Shown here in pieces: positions 47,589-56,816 of a stretch of 64,000 bases of DNA. Position numbers and translations under genes: made by a program. Numbering within the stretch: the first letter of the stretch is position 1; every line of letters starts with the position of its first letter. Source of the stretch: Candidatus Accumulibacter contiguus (lineage in GTDB: Bacteria > Pseudomonadota > Gammaproteobacteria > Burkholderiales > Rhodocyclaceae); NCBI RefSeq assembly GCF_012940005.1, contig NZ_SPMX01000006.1:124001-188000 (forward strand), read 5' to 3'. The notes beneath the pieces were generated by a model. That model did not search any database. It was not told the DNA's origin and saw only the letters and a program-made list of their open reading frames with translations.

Positions 47589-48288
47589 TCAGCCACAGTC
47601 ACAGCCGCCGCAGCCCCCATCGCCCCCATCGTCGCTACCGTCGGAGTCGCCTCCCAAGGAGGAAATGAGCCAGGCCATAACGGCGATGATGGTGATGACG
47701 GTAATAGCGATGCCGATGAAGTTGATGGCAGCGCTGCCGATGAAGTGGAACATGGCGGCGCCGAGCACCAGGATAGTCCCGGTCAGGGCGATGGATGGGA
47801 GCGCGGCGGCTGTTCCTGTGGCCAAGGCGCCGACGAGCAGGCCACTTACCAGCAGCAACCCACGTCGACCTGGCAGAAGCGGACGTGGCAGCACCAGATG
47901 CCGGCTCAGGTCGACCCGCCTGATCCGCCCCGGGTTCGCGAAGCGCTCGCGACTCGCAGGCCAGAAGTCGAGCGGCGACGGACCGAACCAGCGTTCGTAA
48001 GCGGCCAGGGTGCGCGCGTACTGCTCGCGGTAACGCCGCTTCTCGGCCTGTCCGCCGCGGGTCGGCCCATGATGCAGGACGATGCCGAGAACTTGTGTGC
48101 AAAACTGCTGCCAGTAGTCGCGCGTATGGATGAGGTGCTGGTGCCAGACTTTGTCGACCTCTTGGCTCGGCGTCAAGGGGTAGGCGGCGAGTCAGGTCGA
48201 TACCGTCTTCCGGGTTTTCGAGGGAATGGGCGGACAGCCGCTGCCAAAGGGCTATCGCCTCCACGGACCAGTCAGTAGATTCAGTCAT
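47589..48288 (-). pseudogene. Glycine-rich-domain membrane protein, copy 1, internal deletion
   Basis: ATG 48288 gives MTESTDWSVEAIALWQRLSA up to DLTRRL. About 30 residues present in copies 2 and 3 (LAREQGWTIERARGAIDEYR part) are missing and the frame shifts. It then resumes at TPSQEVDKVWHQHLIHTRDY, the signature of the GRDP/DUF1399-like family (D-x-V-W-H-x-H). C-terminal: two or three membrane helices (LLLVSGLLVGALATGTAAAL) and a GGDSDGSDDGGDGGCGGCDC tail. The role of these proteins is unknown. The full form is seen in copy 3. Confidence 0.75.
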
Positions 48289-49216
48289 CGTCGCTCCTTT
48301 CGTGGAGATATGTGCAGCGGCCATTTCTTGCGTGGCGTGAGCTGCCGCGGAGGGAACCCTTGTTTTGCTATTCACTGGCGTCGGACATCGGATACCAGTT
48401 CGACTCGGCGAAGGTCACGCCGCAGTTTTCGCCGACCTGCGGGCCGGTTTCGTGCCGCAACTTCTGCACGCGTAGTACCTGAGCGCCAATGGCAATTTGA
48501 TAATCGGCGATCTCGCCGAGGAAGGCACGGCGGCGTGCGACGCCACGCAGACCATCTTCGGAAACGAAATCCACATCCGTTGGGCGCACCGCCAGCACGG
48601 CTTCACCGGCGCCGACCAGTTCCGCCGGGGCGTCTCCCGCCACAGCCAGCGGCATCGGCACATCGCCAACCCAGATGCCGCCGCCGGAAAAACCCACGCG
48701 CAGAAAGCTAGATAGCCCGATGAAGCCGAATACGAAGCGATTGGCCGGATGGTAATAGACCTCCATCGGGCTGCCGACCTGCTGCAGCACGCCGTTTTTC
48801 ATGACCAGTATGCGATCCGACAAGGCCATCGCCTCGGACTGATCGTGCGTGACGTAGAGCATGGAAAACCCCAGCCGACGCTGGATATCCTTGATCTCGA
48901 AGCGCATCTCCTCGCGAAAATGCGGATCAAGGCTGGAGAGCGGCTCGTCGAGCAGCATTACCGCCGGCTCGATGACCAGCGCACGCGCCAGCGCCACGCG
49001 CTGTTTGCCGCCACCGGAAAGCTCGTCGGGGCGGGAGGTAGCGACATCGAGAAGATGGGTATGCGTCAGCGCCGCACGCACGCGGCGCTCGATTTCGGCG
49101 GCGGGCAGCTTCCTGACGCGCAAGGGGAAGGTGACGTTTTCATGAACGGACAGGTGCGGCCAGACGGCAAACGCCTGGAAGACCATGCCGAAATCGCGTT
49201 TTTCCGGTGGCAGATA

Positions 49217-50294
49217 AGCGGTTCCAGATAAGTCCCCCGCTTTATGCCTGTATACTTGCCACCCCCACCTTCCGGAAGCCTCGCGATGTCCCGCACAGCC
49301 AAGACCCTAGCCCTCACTGAGGAAGAACGCCGCCAGTTGACGCAGATCGACGAGCGCGGCAGCGACTGGCGCGAACGCCGGCGAGCGCGGACCGTACTCC
49401 TCCTCGACAAGGGGCTGTCGATCAGCGCCGTAGTGACCGCGCAGAAAATTCATAAAGAGACCGTGGCCTGCCACCGGGATGCTTGGCTGGCACGAGGGGT
49501 CACCGGGCTGCGCGACCTGCCGCGCAGCGGCGCACCTCGCAAGCTATCGGAAACGCATAAGCAGGTGCTCTGCGCTTGGGCGACGGCTGAGGCCTGTACG
49601 GCACCTCAGTTGAGGAACCGGCTGTTAGAGGAGCATGGCGTACAGGTGTCGGTGTGGCTGGTGCAAAGCGCGTTGACAGAGAAAGGCTACGTCTGGAAAA
49701 GGACCCGTCATAGTCTAAAAAAAAACGGGACGAAATGAAATTCCGGGAAGCCCAGGCAGAAATAGAGCAATTGGTTGAAAAATCAAGGACTGGCGAAACC
49801 AATTTGGCATATGTGGACGAGGCCGGCTTTGCACAGGCGCAACCCAACCGGACGGCGTGGACCGAAAAGGGAGAGGTTCACCTCATTACGGCCGAGCGCG
49901 GAAAGCGCTTGAATGTGCTCGGTGCGTTGATCTCGAACGGGACGTTGTTCACCGCCAAGTTCTGGGAGACCACGACCGCGGCTGCTTTTGGTGGCTTCCT
50001 CGGTCTCCTTCTGGAATGCAGCGGAAAGCCTCTGACGGTCATCCTGGACAATGCGTCGATCCACAAGGCAAAGGAAATCCAGCCTCTGCTGGCTTTACTG
50101 AAGGGCAAGGGCCTGACGCTTTACTTCCTGCCGCCTTACAGCCCGGAGTTGAACCGCATCGAGAAGCTCTGGCACAAGATGAAGTACGAGTGGATGGCGT
50201 TCAAAGCCAGGAGCGCCGCTCTCCTGGAGGCCGACGTCACAGAAATTCTGGACGGCTTCGGATCTAAATATCGGATGACTTTTTGCTGAGCGCT
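49217..50294 (+). mobile_element. IS630-family element, 1078 bp, in the ABC ATPase gene
   Basis: Bounded by AGCGGTTCCAGATAAGTC at the left and the related inverted end ...GACTTTTTGCTGAGCGCT at the right, with TA on both sides (49215-49216 and 50295-50296). The uninterrupted copy near 63861 reads GGCAGATAGTAATTGCG, so the TA duplication is confirmed by comparison. It holds one transposase gene in two overlapping frames. Confidence 0.92.
49244..50289 (+). CDS. IS630 transposase, probably made by -1 frameshifting at A9
   Basis: Frame 1 (to 49738) carries the two helix-turn-helix parts (EEERRQLTQIDERGSDWRER, GLSISAVVTAQKIHKETVAC). Frame 2 (from 49735) carries the DDE domain: LAYVDEAGF (D), LTVILDNASIHKAKEI (D) and LPPYSPELNRIEKLWHKMK (E). 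The slippery tract CTAAAAAAAAACGGG at about 49718-49732 allows a -1 shift that reads KKKRDEMKFREAQAEI and joins both parts. The first frame ends with ATGA overlap. IS630 members are known to use this. A sequencing error in the A-run cannot be excluded. Confidence 0.85.
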
Positions 50295-50526
50295 TAGTAG
50301 TTGCGTTTCTTTGACGAGAGTAATCTGTCGCCGGCCTCGATTTCGCCCTCGTCAATATCCTCGAAGCCGGCCACCATGCGCAAGGTCGTGGTCTTGCCGC
50401 AGCCCGACGGCCCCAGCAAGGCGACATACTCACCAGGCGCGACTTCGAGGTCAAGGCCGGAGACGGCGACCACATGGCCGAAACGCTTGCCGATCTGGCG
50501 TAGCTTGAGAGATGACATGGCGTTCC

Positions 50527-50838
50527 CTACGGGCTGACTTTGAAGAAGCGCTTGATCACCACTTCGGCAGTGACGATGATGATCAGCGCGATTCCGGCCA
50601 TGGCTGCCGAGTACACCGTTTCGCCGTCCTCGTTCAAGGTATAGATCGCGACACCGATGGTGCGACTGGTCGGGCCGTAGAGCAGCACCGAGACCGTCAG
50701 TTCGCGCAAGGCGGGCAAGAATATGAGGAAAAACGCCGCCACCATGCCGGGGCGCACGAGGGGAATGACGATATCCCGCAGTGCCTGCCACAGGGTGGCG
50801 CCAGAGGCGCGCGCGGCTTCCACGAGCGAATCGTGCAC
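50527..50838 (-). pseudogene. ABC importer permease, C-terminal fragment
   Basis: About 103 residues: SLVEAARASGATLWQALRDI (the EAA loop), VIPLVRPGMVAAFFLIFLPA, then LRELTVSVLLYGPTSRTIGV and a last helix GIALIIIVTAEVVIKRFF. This matches the C-terminal module of FbpB/ThiP-type permeases that pair with the ATPase downstream. The gene is cut at about 50850, exactly at a palindromic repeat (50851-50908), so ~450 residues are missing. Confidence 0.8.
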
Positions 50839-50850
50839 CTGCTCCAGAGG

Positions 50851-50908
50851 GCATCAAAGGGGTCAGGCTCGAATAGCGTGCCGCAGAGAAACGGGTCTGA
50901 CCCCAAGG
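50851..50908. repeat. GGGGTC...GACCCC palindromic repeat, copy a
   Basis: AAAGGGGTCAGGCTCGA ... GGGTCTGACCCCAAG. The ends are inverted repeats, and most of the 58 bases match 59889-59945. It abuts the truncated permease. The remaining bases up to 51134 show no gene. Confidence 0.7.
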
Positions 50909-51134
50909 CAGACGAGCACCCTCGCAAACCATCGCCGTACGTGAACATCAGAACATCAAATCGGGTGATCACACTCAGCCAGCAATACTTCCGACCGATA
51001 ATAATCTGCCACTGGATGGTTAAAACTTTAAACTTGCAAAGGCTCTGTCAACAATTGTCAAGCGCTCCAGATTAAACAATGCCTCCCCTGAAGATATGGT
51101 TATGATGTCACCTTCGTGCCGTGCTAAAGATTTG

Positions 51135-51817
51135 TTAGGCGACTAGTGGCGGACGACGGTGCCTAGCAGTTCCCGCTACTGACGCGAAGCCGATTAGCAT
51201 AAGGTATATCGTAGCGGGTTCAGGGATTGAACTGGGAGTGCCCTCAAAAATTAACCTACCGTCCAAGCTGTAACCCACTGGCGAAGACGATAGTTTAGGG
51301 TTGTGCAAGACGACATCAAGCGAATTCACTTGGAAAACGACCCGCGTAATCTCATAGTCAAAAAAACTTTGAACCACCGACACCGAACAATTGAAATTCA
51401 CGTTGAGCCTCACCACCACCGCAGCAAGGACCAGGGACGAAGCGGTGCATGAAACTAAAGTAGTCGTTGACTCCATCAGTGAGCTTTGCAGTAAAGTTTA
51501 AGAAGTCCGGATCACTTGCAGCGTCTGCGCTAAAGGATCCACTTGAATGACCCGCCCCAAAGGTTAAATCTTCGAATAACTTGATACCACCCTGGAATGG
51601 CTGCTCCCCTATCTCCACAAAGAGCTTAAGGCCTGTATTACCCGCGCCAGTATCAAAAAAAACTTGCGACACCGGCAGCCGAAAACGGAATATTAACCAA
51701 CTCGCTTGACGTCGGGAGTGCTCGGACTGGGCCAAGTAGTGTAGCTAAAAATAGGAAAATACCCACTCTACTAATTACTCTTCCCAAAACTGAGTTTCCA
51801 GTGATCAAAGTCACCAT
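51135..51817 (-). pseudogene. PEP-CTERM protein in an integron-like cassette, two frameshifts
   Basis: ATG 51817 behind AGGAGAAATAGC; signal peptide VGIFLFLATLLGPVRA. The frame changes at A8 (51655-51662) and again at A7 (51359-51365). Between these runs it reads KLFVEIGEQPFQGGIKLFED and FLNFTAKLTDGVNDYFSFMH, and the end is a PEP-CTERM signal (IPEPATIYLMLIGFASVAGT, ARHRR). About 225 residues if repaired. GTTAGGC lies 48 bp before the start and GCCTAAC follows the stop within 4 bases, so the gene has cassette borders. Homopolymer positions suggest sequencing error. Confidence 0.75.
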
Positions 51818-51864
51818 TGCTATTTCTCCTTTAAGAAAAAGGCGGCTGAGTGCGCAGCCGCAAC

Positions 51865-51955
51865 GCCTAACGCTTGAATTCACCGGCGTCGGGACGAGGC
51901 GCTGCCGAAGAGCCAAAGCCGCTGCAGCGGCGTCTGGTGGAATGAGAAGTTGGAC
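51865..51955 (-). other. attC-like integron recombination site (91 bp)
   Basis: On the minus strand: R'' GTCCAAC (RYYYAAC), then TTCTCATTCCACCAGACGCC; at the other end CGACGCCGGTGAATTCAAGC and R' GTTAGGC (GTTRRRY). The inner arms pair (ATTCACC with ATTCCACC) with an extra C, the kind of unpaired base that sets attC strand choice. The PEP-CTERM gene starts right after R'. An ORF reading RPTSHSTRRRCSG across it is what attC sites typically translate to. No integrase gene is in this window. Confidence 0.6.
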
Positions 51956-52128
51956 GTGGAACCAGCAAAAGCCTCCCGCTCGTGTGGCGAGCCGATGCGG
52001 CCACGGACTGGCCCGACCCGAAACGCCACGCCGCTAGCGCGCCGACCGAAAGCGCTAGCACTTCGCACCCCAGTGCCTCAAGCCGCAGCGCCCGTACCGG
52101 GGGCGGTCAAAGACACCACCATGCTCCC
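51956..52128. other. Interval between attC-like site and spacer
   Basis: GC-rich stretch that reads LALSVGALAAWRFGSGQSVA on the minus strand, possibly the tail of an unknown cassette gene without a visible start. I see no other signal. Confidence 0.25.
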
Positions 52129-52270
52129 TTACTCAGCACGTACCGTGCCAGCGGAGATGCCGTTTCCGAGCAACGCAAGTGCTTGATTCATTGGATTATT
52201 TACCAGGCAGACAGAGCACAGGCGCCGGATTTCCGACACCGCTCGTCTTACAGCCATCGGATCCCCTATG
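52129..52270 (-). repeat. Spacer copy with truncated short ORF, next to glycine-rich copy 2
   Basis: Reads MAVRRAVSEIRRLCSVCLVN, NPMNQALALLGNGISAGTVR and AE-stop, the same early stop as the copy at 47378. It precedes the attC-like interval rather than a Hint leader. Confidence 0.55.
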
Positions 52271-52339
52271 ACGGAGGGGAGCGAACCGAAGTCGACCCGG
52301 ACCGACCTCGACTGTATCCGCGGCCTCCGCCGACGGGCT

Positions 52340-53065
52340 TTAGCCGCAGCCACAGCCGCAGCCGCCACAGCCCCCATCACTCCCATCGCTCCCATCGTCG
52401 CTACCGTCGCTACCGTCGCTACCGTCGCTACCGTCGCTACCGTCGCTACCGTCGCTACCGTCGCTACCGTCGGAGTCGCCTCCCAAGGAGGAACTGAGCC
52501 AGCAGATAACGGCGATGACGGCGAGGACCATGGAGTGGAACCACACACTCCCGGTCAGGGCGATGGACGGGAACGCGGCTGCTGTTCCTGTTGCCAAGGC
52601 GCCGACGAGCAGGCCACCTACCACCACCAACCGACGCCGGTTTGGCAGACGCGGACGTGGCACGACCAGGTGGCGACACGGGTCGACCCGCCTGATGCGC
52701 GCCGGGTTGGCGAAGCGCTCTCGACTCGCAGGCCAGAAGTCGAGCGGAGGTGGACCGAACCAGCGCTCGTAGGTGGCCAGGGTGCGGGCGTATTGCTCGC
52801 GGTAACGCCGCTTCTCGGCCTGCCCACCGCGGGTTGGCCCATGATGCAGGGTGATGCCGAGCACTTGTGGGCAAAACTGCTGCCAGTAGTCGCGCGTATG
52901 GATGAGGTGCAGGTGCCAGACCTCGTCGACCTCCTGGCTCGGCGTGAAGGGCCCGTCGGCGATACCACAGAGGAAGCAGAAGCGGCGGTACTCGTCGATC
53001 GCGCCGCGCGCTCGCTCGATGGTCCAACCCTGCTCGCGCGCCAGGCGGCGAGTCAGGTCGATACC
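52340..53065 (-). pseudogene. Glycine-rich-domain membrane protein, copy 2, C-terminal part cut by a transposon
   Basis: From the transposon edge (GATACC, 53060-53065) the gene continues DLTRRLAREQGWTIERARGA, FCFLCGIADGPFTPSQEVDE, VWHLHLIHTRDYWQQFC, then a membrane helix (RLVVVGGLLVGALATGTAAA) and a shorter hydrophobic part than copies 1 and 3. The tail is (GSD)n followed by GGCGGCGCGCG. Its first ~30 codons are at 59649-59735 beyond the transposon. The tail is expanded by a 9-bp repeat. Confidence 0.85.
52397..52468 (+). repeat. Eight perfect 9-bp tandem repeats (GTCGCTACC)
   Basis: Unit GTCGCTACC, 8 identical copies, encoding Gly-Ser-Asp on the minus strand in the tail of glycine-rich copy 2. 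Copies 1 and 3 lack the expansion. Length change keeps the frame. Confidence 0.95.
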
Positions 53066-53224
53066 TGTAGTGACGCACAATGATGTCGGCCCAGACTCAC
53101 AATCAAGGGGGCTTTCTGACGCAAATTAGTTGAGACGGATAGCGGCTCCAGACTCACATTCGGTGATTCTCAAACCACATTACGTGAGACGGACGCACAT
53201 TATTGAGACGCTCGATCACGTTCG
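53066..53224 (+). repeat. Left terminal inverted repeat of the transposon
   Basis: Contains repeated motifs CCAGACTCACA(A/T)TC (twice) and (T/G)TGAGACG(G/C) (three times), spaced as expected for several transposase binding sites. Matches 59484-59642 inverted. Confidence 0.9.
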
Positions 53225-53236
53225 GTGTGCCGACCA

Positions 53237-54149
53237 TCACAGCGGCAGTCCCGCCGCTCGCATCTCCTCGACCAGTTCCGTCGATCGCTGCGGATTCAGC
53301 GTGCCGCGCAGCAGTTCGCGGATCTCCACCGGCTTCGCTTCAAACTGTTCGCACAAAGCGCGCACGTCGTATCCGTGTCGCGTCAGTTGGGATTCCAGAT
53401 CATCAATGCGCCTCGACAGGACCGTCTCCACGATGGCAGCGTCGATTGGTTTCACACCGGCTTCAAAGCCGGCTTCGAAGGCGCGCACCAAGTGCCGCCC
53501 GATCTGCAGCGGGGTCTTGAGCCTTGCAGCCAAGAGGGTGGCCGCATCGTCGGTTAGCACTGTGCCGGGCTCGACGCACTCTTCGAGCGAGGCTTTCATC
53601 GCCCAGTCGATGTAGTCGCGCTGCCGGTCGCGCAGACCGCCAAACTCGAAGATGGTGGTCCGATCTCCCACCTCCTCCATCTTGGGGCGACGCAGGTCGT
53701 TCTTGAGCTTGGGATGCCCGATCAGAACAATCGCCAACTGTCCGCCGCCATCCACAACCAGTTCAAGCAAGCGCTTCAAGGCGGTCAGGGTTTTCGGATG
53801 CAGGTCGTGCGCGTCATCTACGAACAGCGCGACCGGCTTCTTGACCTTGCGGAATAGCTCCTGCAGATCCCGCTCGCGCCGCTCCGACTGGCTCGATATC
53901 GTGACCGCCTTCTCCGTCGACAGATCGTAGAACAGTGCGGCGATCAGCAAGGGGACGGTAATTTTGGCCTTGTCCAGGGTCAAGGAGCGCGACACGATCA
54001 CGCGCCCCTCCTTATCGAGGCTGTCGCGCAGGCGCCGCGCCAACGCGGTCTTGCCGGAGCCGATCACGGCGGTCAGCGCGATCAGACGCCCTCCCTGGAT
54101 CGCGGCTATCAGGTCGCGAATCATCTGCTGGTGATGGTCAGTTTCAAAG
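53237..54149 (-). pseudogene. TniB/ExeA-like AAA ATPase of the transposon, main part
   Basis: Reads FETDHHQQMIRDLIAAIQGG, Walker A LTAVIGSGKTALARRLRD, Walker B PVALFVDDAHDLHP, then RRPKMEEVGDRTTIFEFGGL. This is the target-selecting ATPase that works with TniA-type transposases. The N-terminal 20 codons (MLTEVMRHYHLRRPPVDVGF) lie at 56846-56908, directly behind the transposase stop (TGATG overlap). A 2696-bp serine-recombinase element separates the two parts. An internal ATG (MIRDL) could still give a protein of about 295 residues with Walker motifs. Confidence 0.85.
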
Positions 54150-54199
54150 GAAACCGCGACACACTACCCATTCCGAAGACTCTCCCGAACAGGTCACCA

Positions 54200-54460
54200 T
54201 CGTCCGCCCGGGCCACCCTTTTGCGGGCCGCGCCCTGCAGGTCTTGCGTTGTACACGCCGAAGCAGCGGCCCCTATCTCCTGCTGATCCTGCCGGACCAG
54301 AGCCGGTCACTCCTTCCCGCTGAGTGGACCGATTGGGGGGGCACCGACCAGGCTCCCGGCAGTGACGAAACTCGCTTGGCCTCCTTATCAGACTTGCTCC
54401 GAACCCGCACTTTGGTTGACGCTCTCCTCCGCCGTCCATCGTCTTCTGAGGAGAATCATC
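54200..54460 (+). CDS. DUF5372-like protein (start unclear)
   Basis: Frame reads VTIVRPGHPFAGRALQVLRC, GPYLLLILPDQSRSLLPAEW, TDWG, then LASLSDLLRTRTLVDALLRR. The pattern HPF.G..F....R.......L...D.....SLP..WT resembles DUF5372 proteins that I recall next to such recombinases. No ATG in the element, and the frame is open across the left junction, so the start may be in flanking DNA or lost. It overlaps the next gene's start region in another frame. Confidence 0.45.
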
Positions 54461-54613
54461 ATGCAACTGAGCCTGCCGTTTCTGGAGAACCCGCCGCGCC
54501 ACCCGGAGGTCTGGGAGGACCTCGACGAGGGGCAGCGCGCCGTCATTGTCGACAAGCTGGCGCAACTGATCGCCAAGACCGAAACGGGAAAGGAGGAAGC
54601 CAGCCATGAGTGA
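54461..54613 (+). CDS. 50-residue protein upstream of the recombinase
   Basis: MQLSLPFLENPPRHPEVWED, then LDEGQRAVIVDKLAQLIAKT and a charged end EASHE. GAGGAG precedes the ATG. It overlaps the recombinase start by 8 bp, so translational coupling is likely. Probably helical. It might act as recombinase accessory factor, but that is inference from position. Confidence 0.6.
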   Translation: MQLSLPFLENPPRHPEVWEDLDEGQRAVIVDKLAQLIAKTETGKEEASHE

Positions 54614-56816
54614 CCACAGCAAAATCGGTAAGACCCATTTGCAGCGGGCCGCCGTCGTCTATATTCGTCAATCATCTGCCGCTCAGGTTGAGCACAACCG
54701 CGAATCCACCGCCCGTCAGTACGCACTCGCCGACCGCGCCGTGGCGCTCGGTTGGGCACGCGATCAGGTCATCGTCATCGACCAGGATCTCGGCCTTTCC
54801 GGCGCCAGTGCGGTACAACGTTCCGGCTTTGTCCAATTGACCACCGAAGTCGCCCTGGGTCATGTGGGGATGGTTCTGGGTCTGGAAGTCTCCCGTCTGG
54901 CACGCAATAATGCCGACTGGTATCGCTTGCTCGACCTGTGTGGCATGACCGATACCTTGATCGGCGATGCCGATGGGCTTTATCATCCTGGACTCTTCAA
55001 CGATCGTCTCGTACTGGGGCTCAAAGGCACCATGAGCGAAGCCGAACTTCATATCCTGCGCGCACGGCTCGACGGTGGCATCCGCAACAAGGCCGCCCGC
55101 GGCGAACTGCGCCGTGGCGTACCGATCGGCTTCGTCTGGGGCGAAGAGGAAGGAGAGATACGCTTTGATCCCGATGCGGCGGTGGTCGCCGCGATACGCT
55201 CGGTGTTCGAGCGTTTTGCTGAACTGGGTTCGGCACGCCGGGTCTGGCTCTGGTTTCACACCGAGGGCCTGAATTTCCCGCTGCGCTTTAACCAGACCGA
55301 CGAGATACGCTGGACGCCGCCGACTTATACGGCCATCCATCACATCCTCACGAATCCGGTGTACGCGGGCGCCTACTGCTATGGAAAAACCCGGAATGAG
55401 CGGTATGTGGATGAGCAGGGGCAGATCAGGAAGCGCATCCGCCAGTTGCCGCAAGCGGATTGGGCGGTTCTGATCCCCGAGCACCACCCGGGCTATCTCG
55501 ATTGGGCCACTTACGAGGCCAATCAGGCCCGCCTTGACGGCAATACCCGACCCCAGCCTCACCAGGCGGGTGGCGCTCTGCGGGAAGGGACGGCCTTGCT
55601 GCAAGGCCTCGCGATCTGCGGACACTGCGGCCGTCGTCTGCGCACCCACTATCGCGGCCGCAACGTCACGCCAGGCTACCACTGTGCGGGCAAGGACATC
55701 GTCGACGGACGCGGCGTGTACTGTCTCAGCGTCGGTGGCGTGCAGATCGATGAAGCGGTCAGCGAGGCTTTTCTAGAAGCCCTGGAGCCCGCCGGGGTGC
55801 AAGCCGCCTTGCTCGCTGCGCAGCAGCGCGAAGCGGATCATGAGGCTGCGCTGGCGCAGTGGCAACTGGCCGTCGAGCGCGCCCGCTACGAGGCCGAAAA
55901 GGCAGAACGCCGCTATCGCGCGGTCGAACCCGAAAACCGTCTGGTCGCGCGCGGTCTCGAAAGTGAGTGGGAGCAGCGCTTACGGGAACTCGATCAGGCA
56001 CAGGTCGAACTGACCCGCCGGCAGCAGCAGCGCCCGACCCCTTTGACCGCTGACGAACGCCACGCGCTGCGGGCACTCGGTCAGGATCTCAAGCGCGTCT
56101 GGGTCGCCCCCACGACCACGCCCCGCGATCAGAAGGAACTCCTGCGCGCGCTGCTCGAAGAAGTGATCATCGCCGTTTTCCGCGACGACTACCGGGCTCA
56201 TCTGACCCTGCGCTGGCGAGGCGGTCGACTGACCGAACTTGACGTCCACTTGCCGCGCTCTCGCCCCGCCACTGTCCGCACCGATGAAGAGACTCTGGCA
56301 CTTCTGCGCCGTTTGGCGGTTCACCACCCGGACGACGTCATCGCCGGCATTCTCAATCGGCAAGGGCGAACGACGGCACACGGACTACCCTTTACCGCCA
56401 ACCTGGTGGGCAATACCCGCCGGCATTGGAACATTCCTCGCTACGAGCCCCCCGTAGAGCAGCCTGTGGGTGAGCTTCTCAATATCAAACAGGCGGCCGC
56501 TGCCCTCAAGGTCGCACCCTCGACACTCCATCGCTGGGTCAACGACGGCTTCGTCGCCGGAGAGCAGGTCACGCCCGGTGCGCCCTGGCAAATTCGTATG
56601 TCGGATGACCTTGCCCGTCAATTTGTCGAGGACGCCCCCGAAGGCTATGTCGTGATGCAAGAGGCCACCAAGCGGCTCGGGGTGTCACGGCAGACCGTCT
56701 TGCAACGTGTCAAGCGGGGCGAACTCGAAGCCGTCCATGTCTGCCAGGGACGCAGAAAAGGTTTACGAATCCGGGTAATAGATGACAAACCCGACCTCTT
56801 TTCCCATACCTCATGA
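54606..56816 (+). CDS. Large serine recombinase with C-terminal helix-turn-helix pair
   Basis: 736 residues. The resolvase domain has the catalytic Ser in VVYIRQSSAAQVEHNRES and LEVSRLARNNADWYRLLDLC. Then comes the recombinase domain (GVPIGFVWGEEEGEIRFDPD), a zinc ribbon (CGHCGRRLRTHY ... YHCAG) and a coiled-coil stretch around 450-490. Unusually for the group, two helix-turn-helix units end the protein (LNIKQAAAALKVAPSTLHRW; MQEATKRLGVSRQTVLQRVK). It presumably inserted and can excise the surrounding element. Confidence 0.9.
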   Translation: MSDHSKIGKTHLQRAAVVYIRQSSAAQVEHNRESTARQYALADRAVALGWARDQVIVIDQDLGLSGASAVQRSGFVQLTTEVALGHVGMVLGLEVSRLARNNADWYRLLDLCGMTDTLIGDADGLYHPGLFNDRLVLGLKGTMSEAELHILRARLDGGIRNKAARGELRRGVPIGFVWGEEEGEIRFDPDAAVVAAIRSVFERFAELGSARRVWLWFHTEGLNFPLRFNQTDEIRWTPPTYTAIHHILTNPVYAGAYCYGKTRNERYVDEQGQIRKRIRQLPQADWAVLIPEHHPGYLDWATYEANQARLDGNTRPQPHQAGGALREGTALLQGLAICGHCGRRLRTHYRGRNVTPGYHCAGKDIVDGRGVYCLSVGGVQIDEAVSEAFLEALEPAGVQAALLAAQQREADHEAALAQWQLAVERARYEAEKAERRYRAVEPENRLVARGLESEWEQRLRELDQAQVELTRRQQQRPTPLTADERHALRALGQDLKRVWVAPTTTPRDQKELLRALLEEVIIAVFRDDYRAHLTLRWRGGRLTELDVHLPRSRPATVRTDEETLALLRRLAVHHPDDVIAGILNRQGRTTAHGLPFTANLVGNTRRHWNIPRYEPPVEQPVGELLNIKQAAAALKVAPSTLHRWVNDGFVAGEQVTPGAPWQIRMSDDLARQFVEDAPEGYVVMQEATKRLGVSRQTVLQRVKRGELEAVHVCQGRRKGLRIRVIDDKPDLFSHTS

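Larger units (their letters stand above)
48368..50518 (-). pseudogene. Iron(III)/putrescine-type ABC importer ATPase, split by IS630
   Basis: The N-terminal part (50518-50297) reads MSSLKLRQIGKRFGHVVAVS, GLDLEVAPG and Walker A GPSGCGKTTTLRMVAGFEDI, ending SSKKRNY at the IS. The C-terminal part (49214-48368) continues PPEKRDFGMVFQAFAVWPHL, DELSGGGKQRVALARALV, VMLLDEPLSSLD, YVTHDQSEAMALSD and a TOBE domain. It is FbpC/PotA-like in the standard length. The IS insertion breaks the reading frame just after the Walker A region. Copy 3 at 63016-64000 shows the intact sequence. A permease fragment lies directly upstream. Confidence 0.88.

Noticed and set aside
51135-51955. Reading the GTTAGGC/GCCTAAC borders as an inverted-repeat transposon
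   Set aside because: The shared ends are only about seven bases, and the internal arms of 51865-51955 fit attC better; no transposase lies inside.
52397-52468. Tandem 9-bp repeats as a CRISPR-like array or iteron origin
   Set aside because: The units are contiguous without spacers, and they keep the Gly-Ser-Asp frame of a coding gene.
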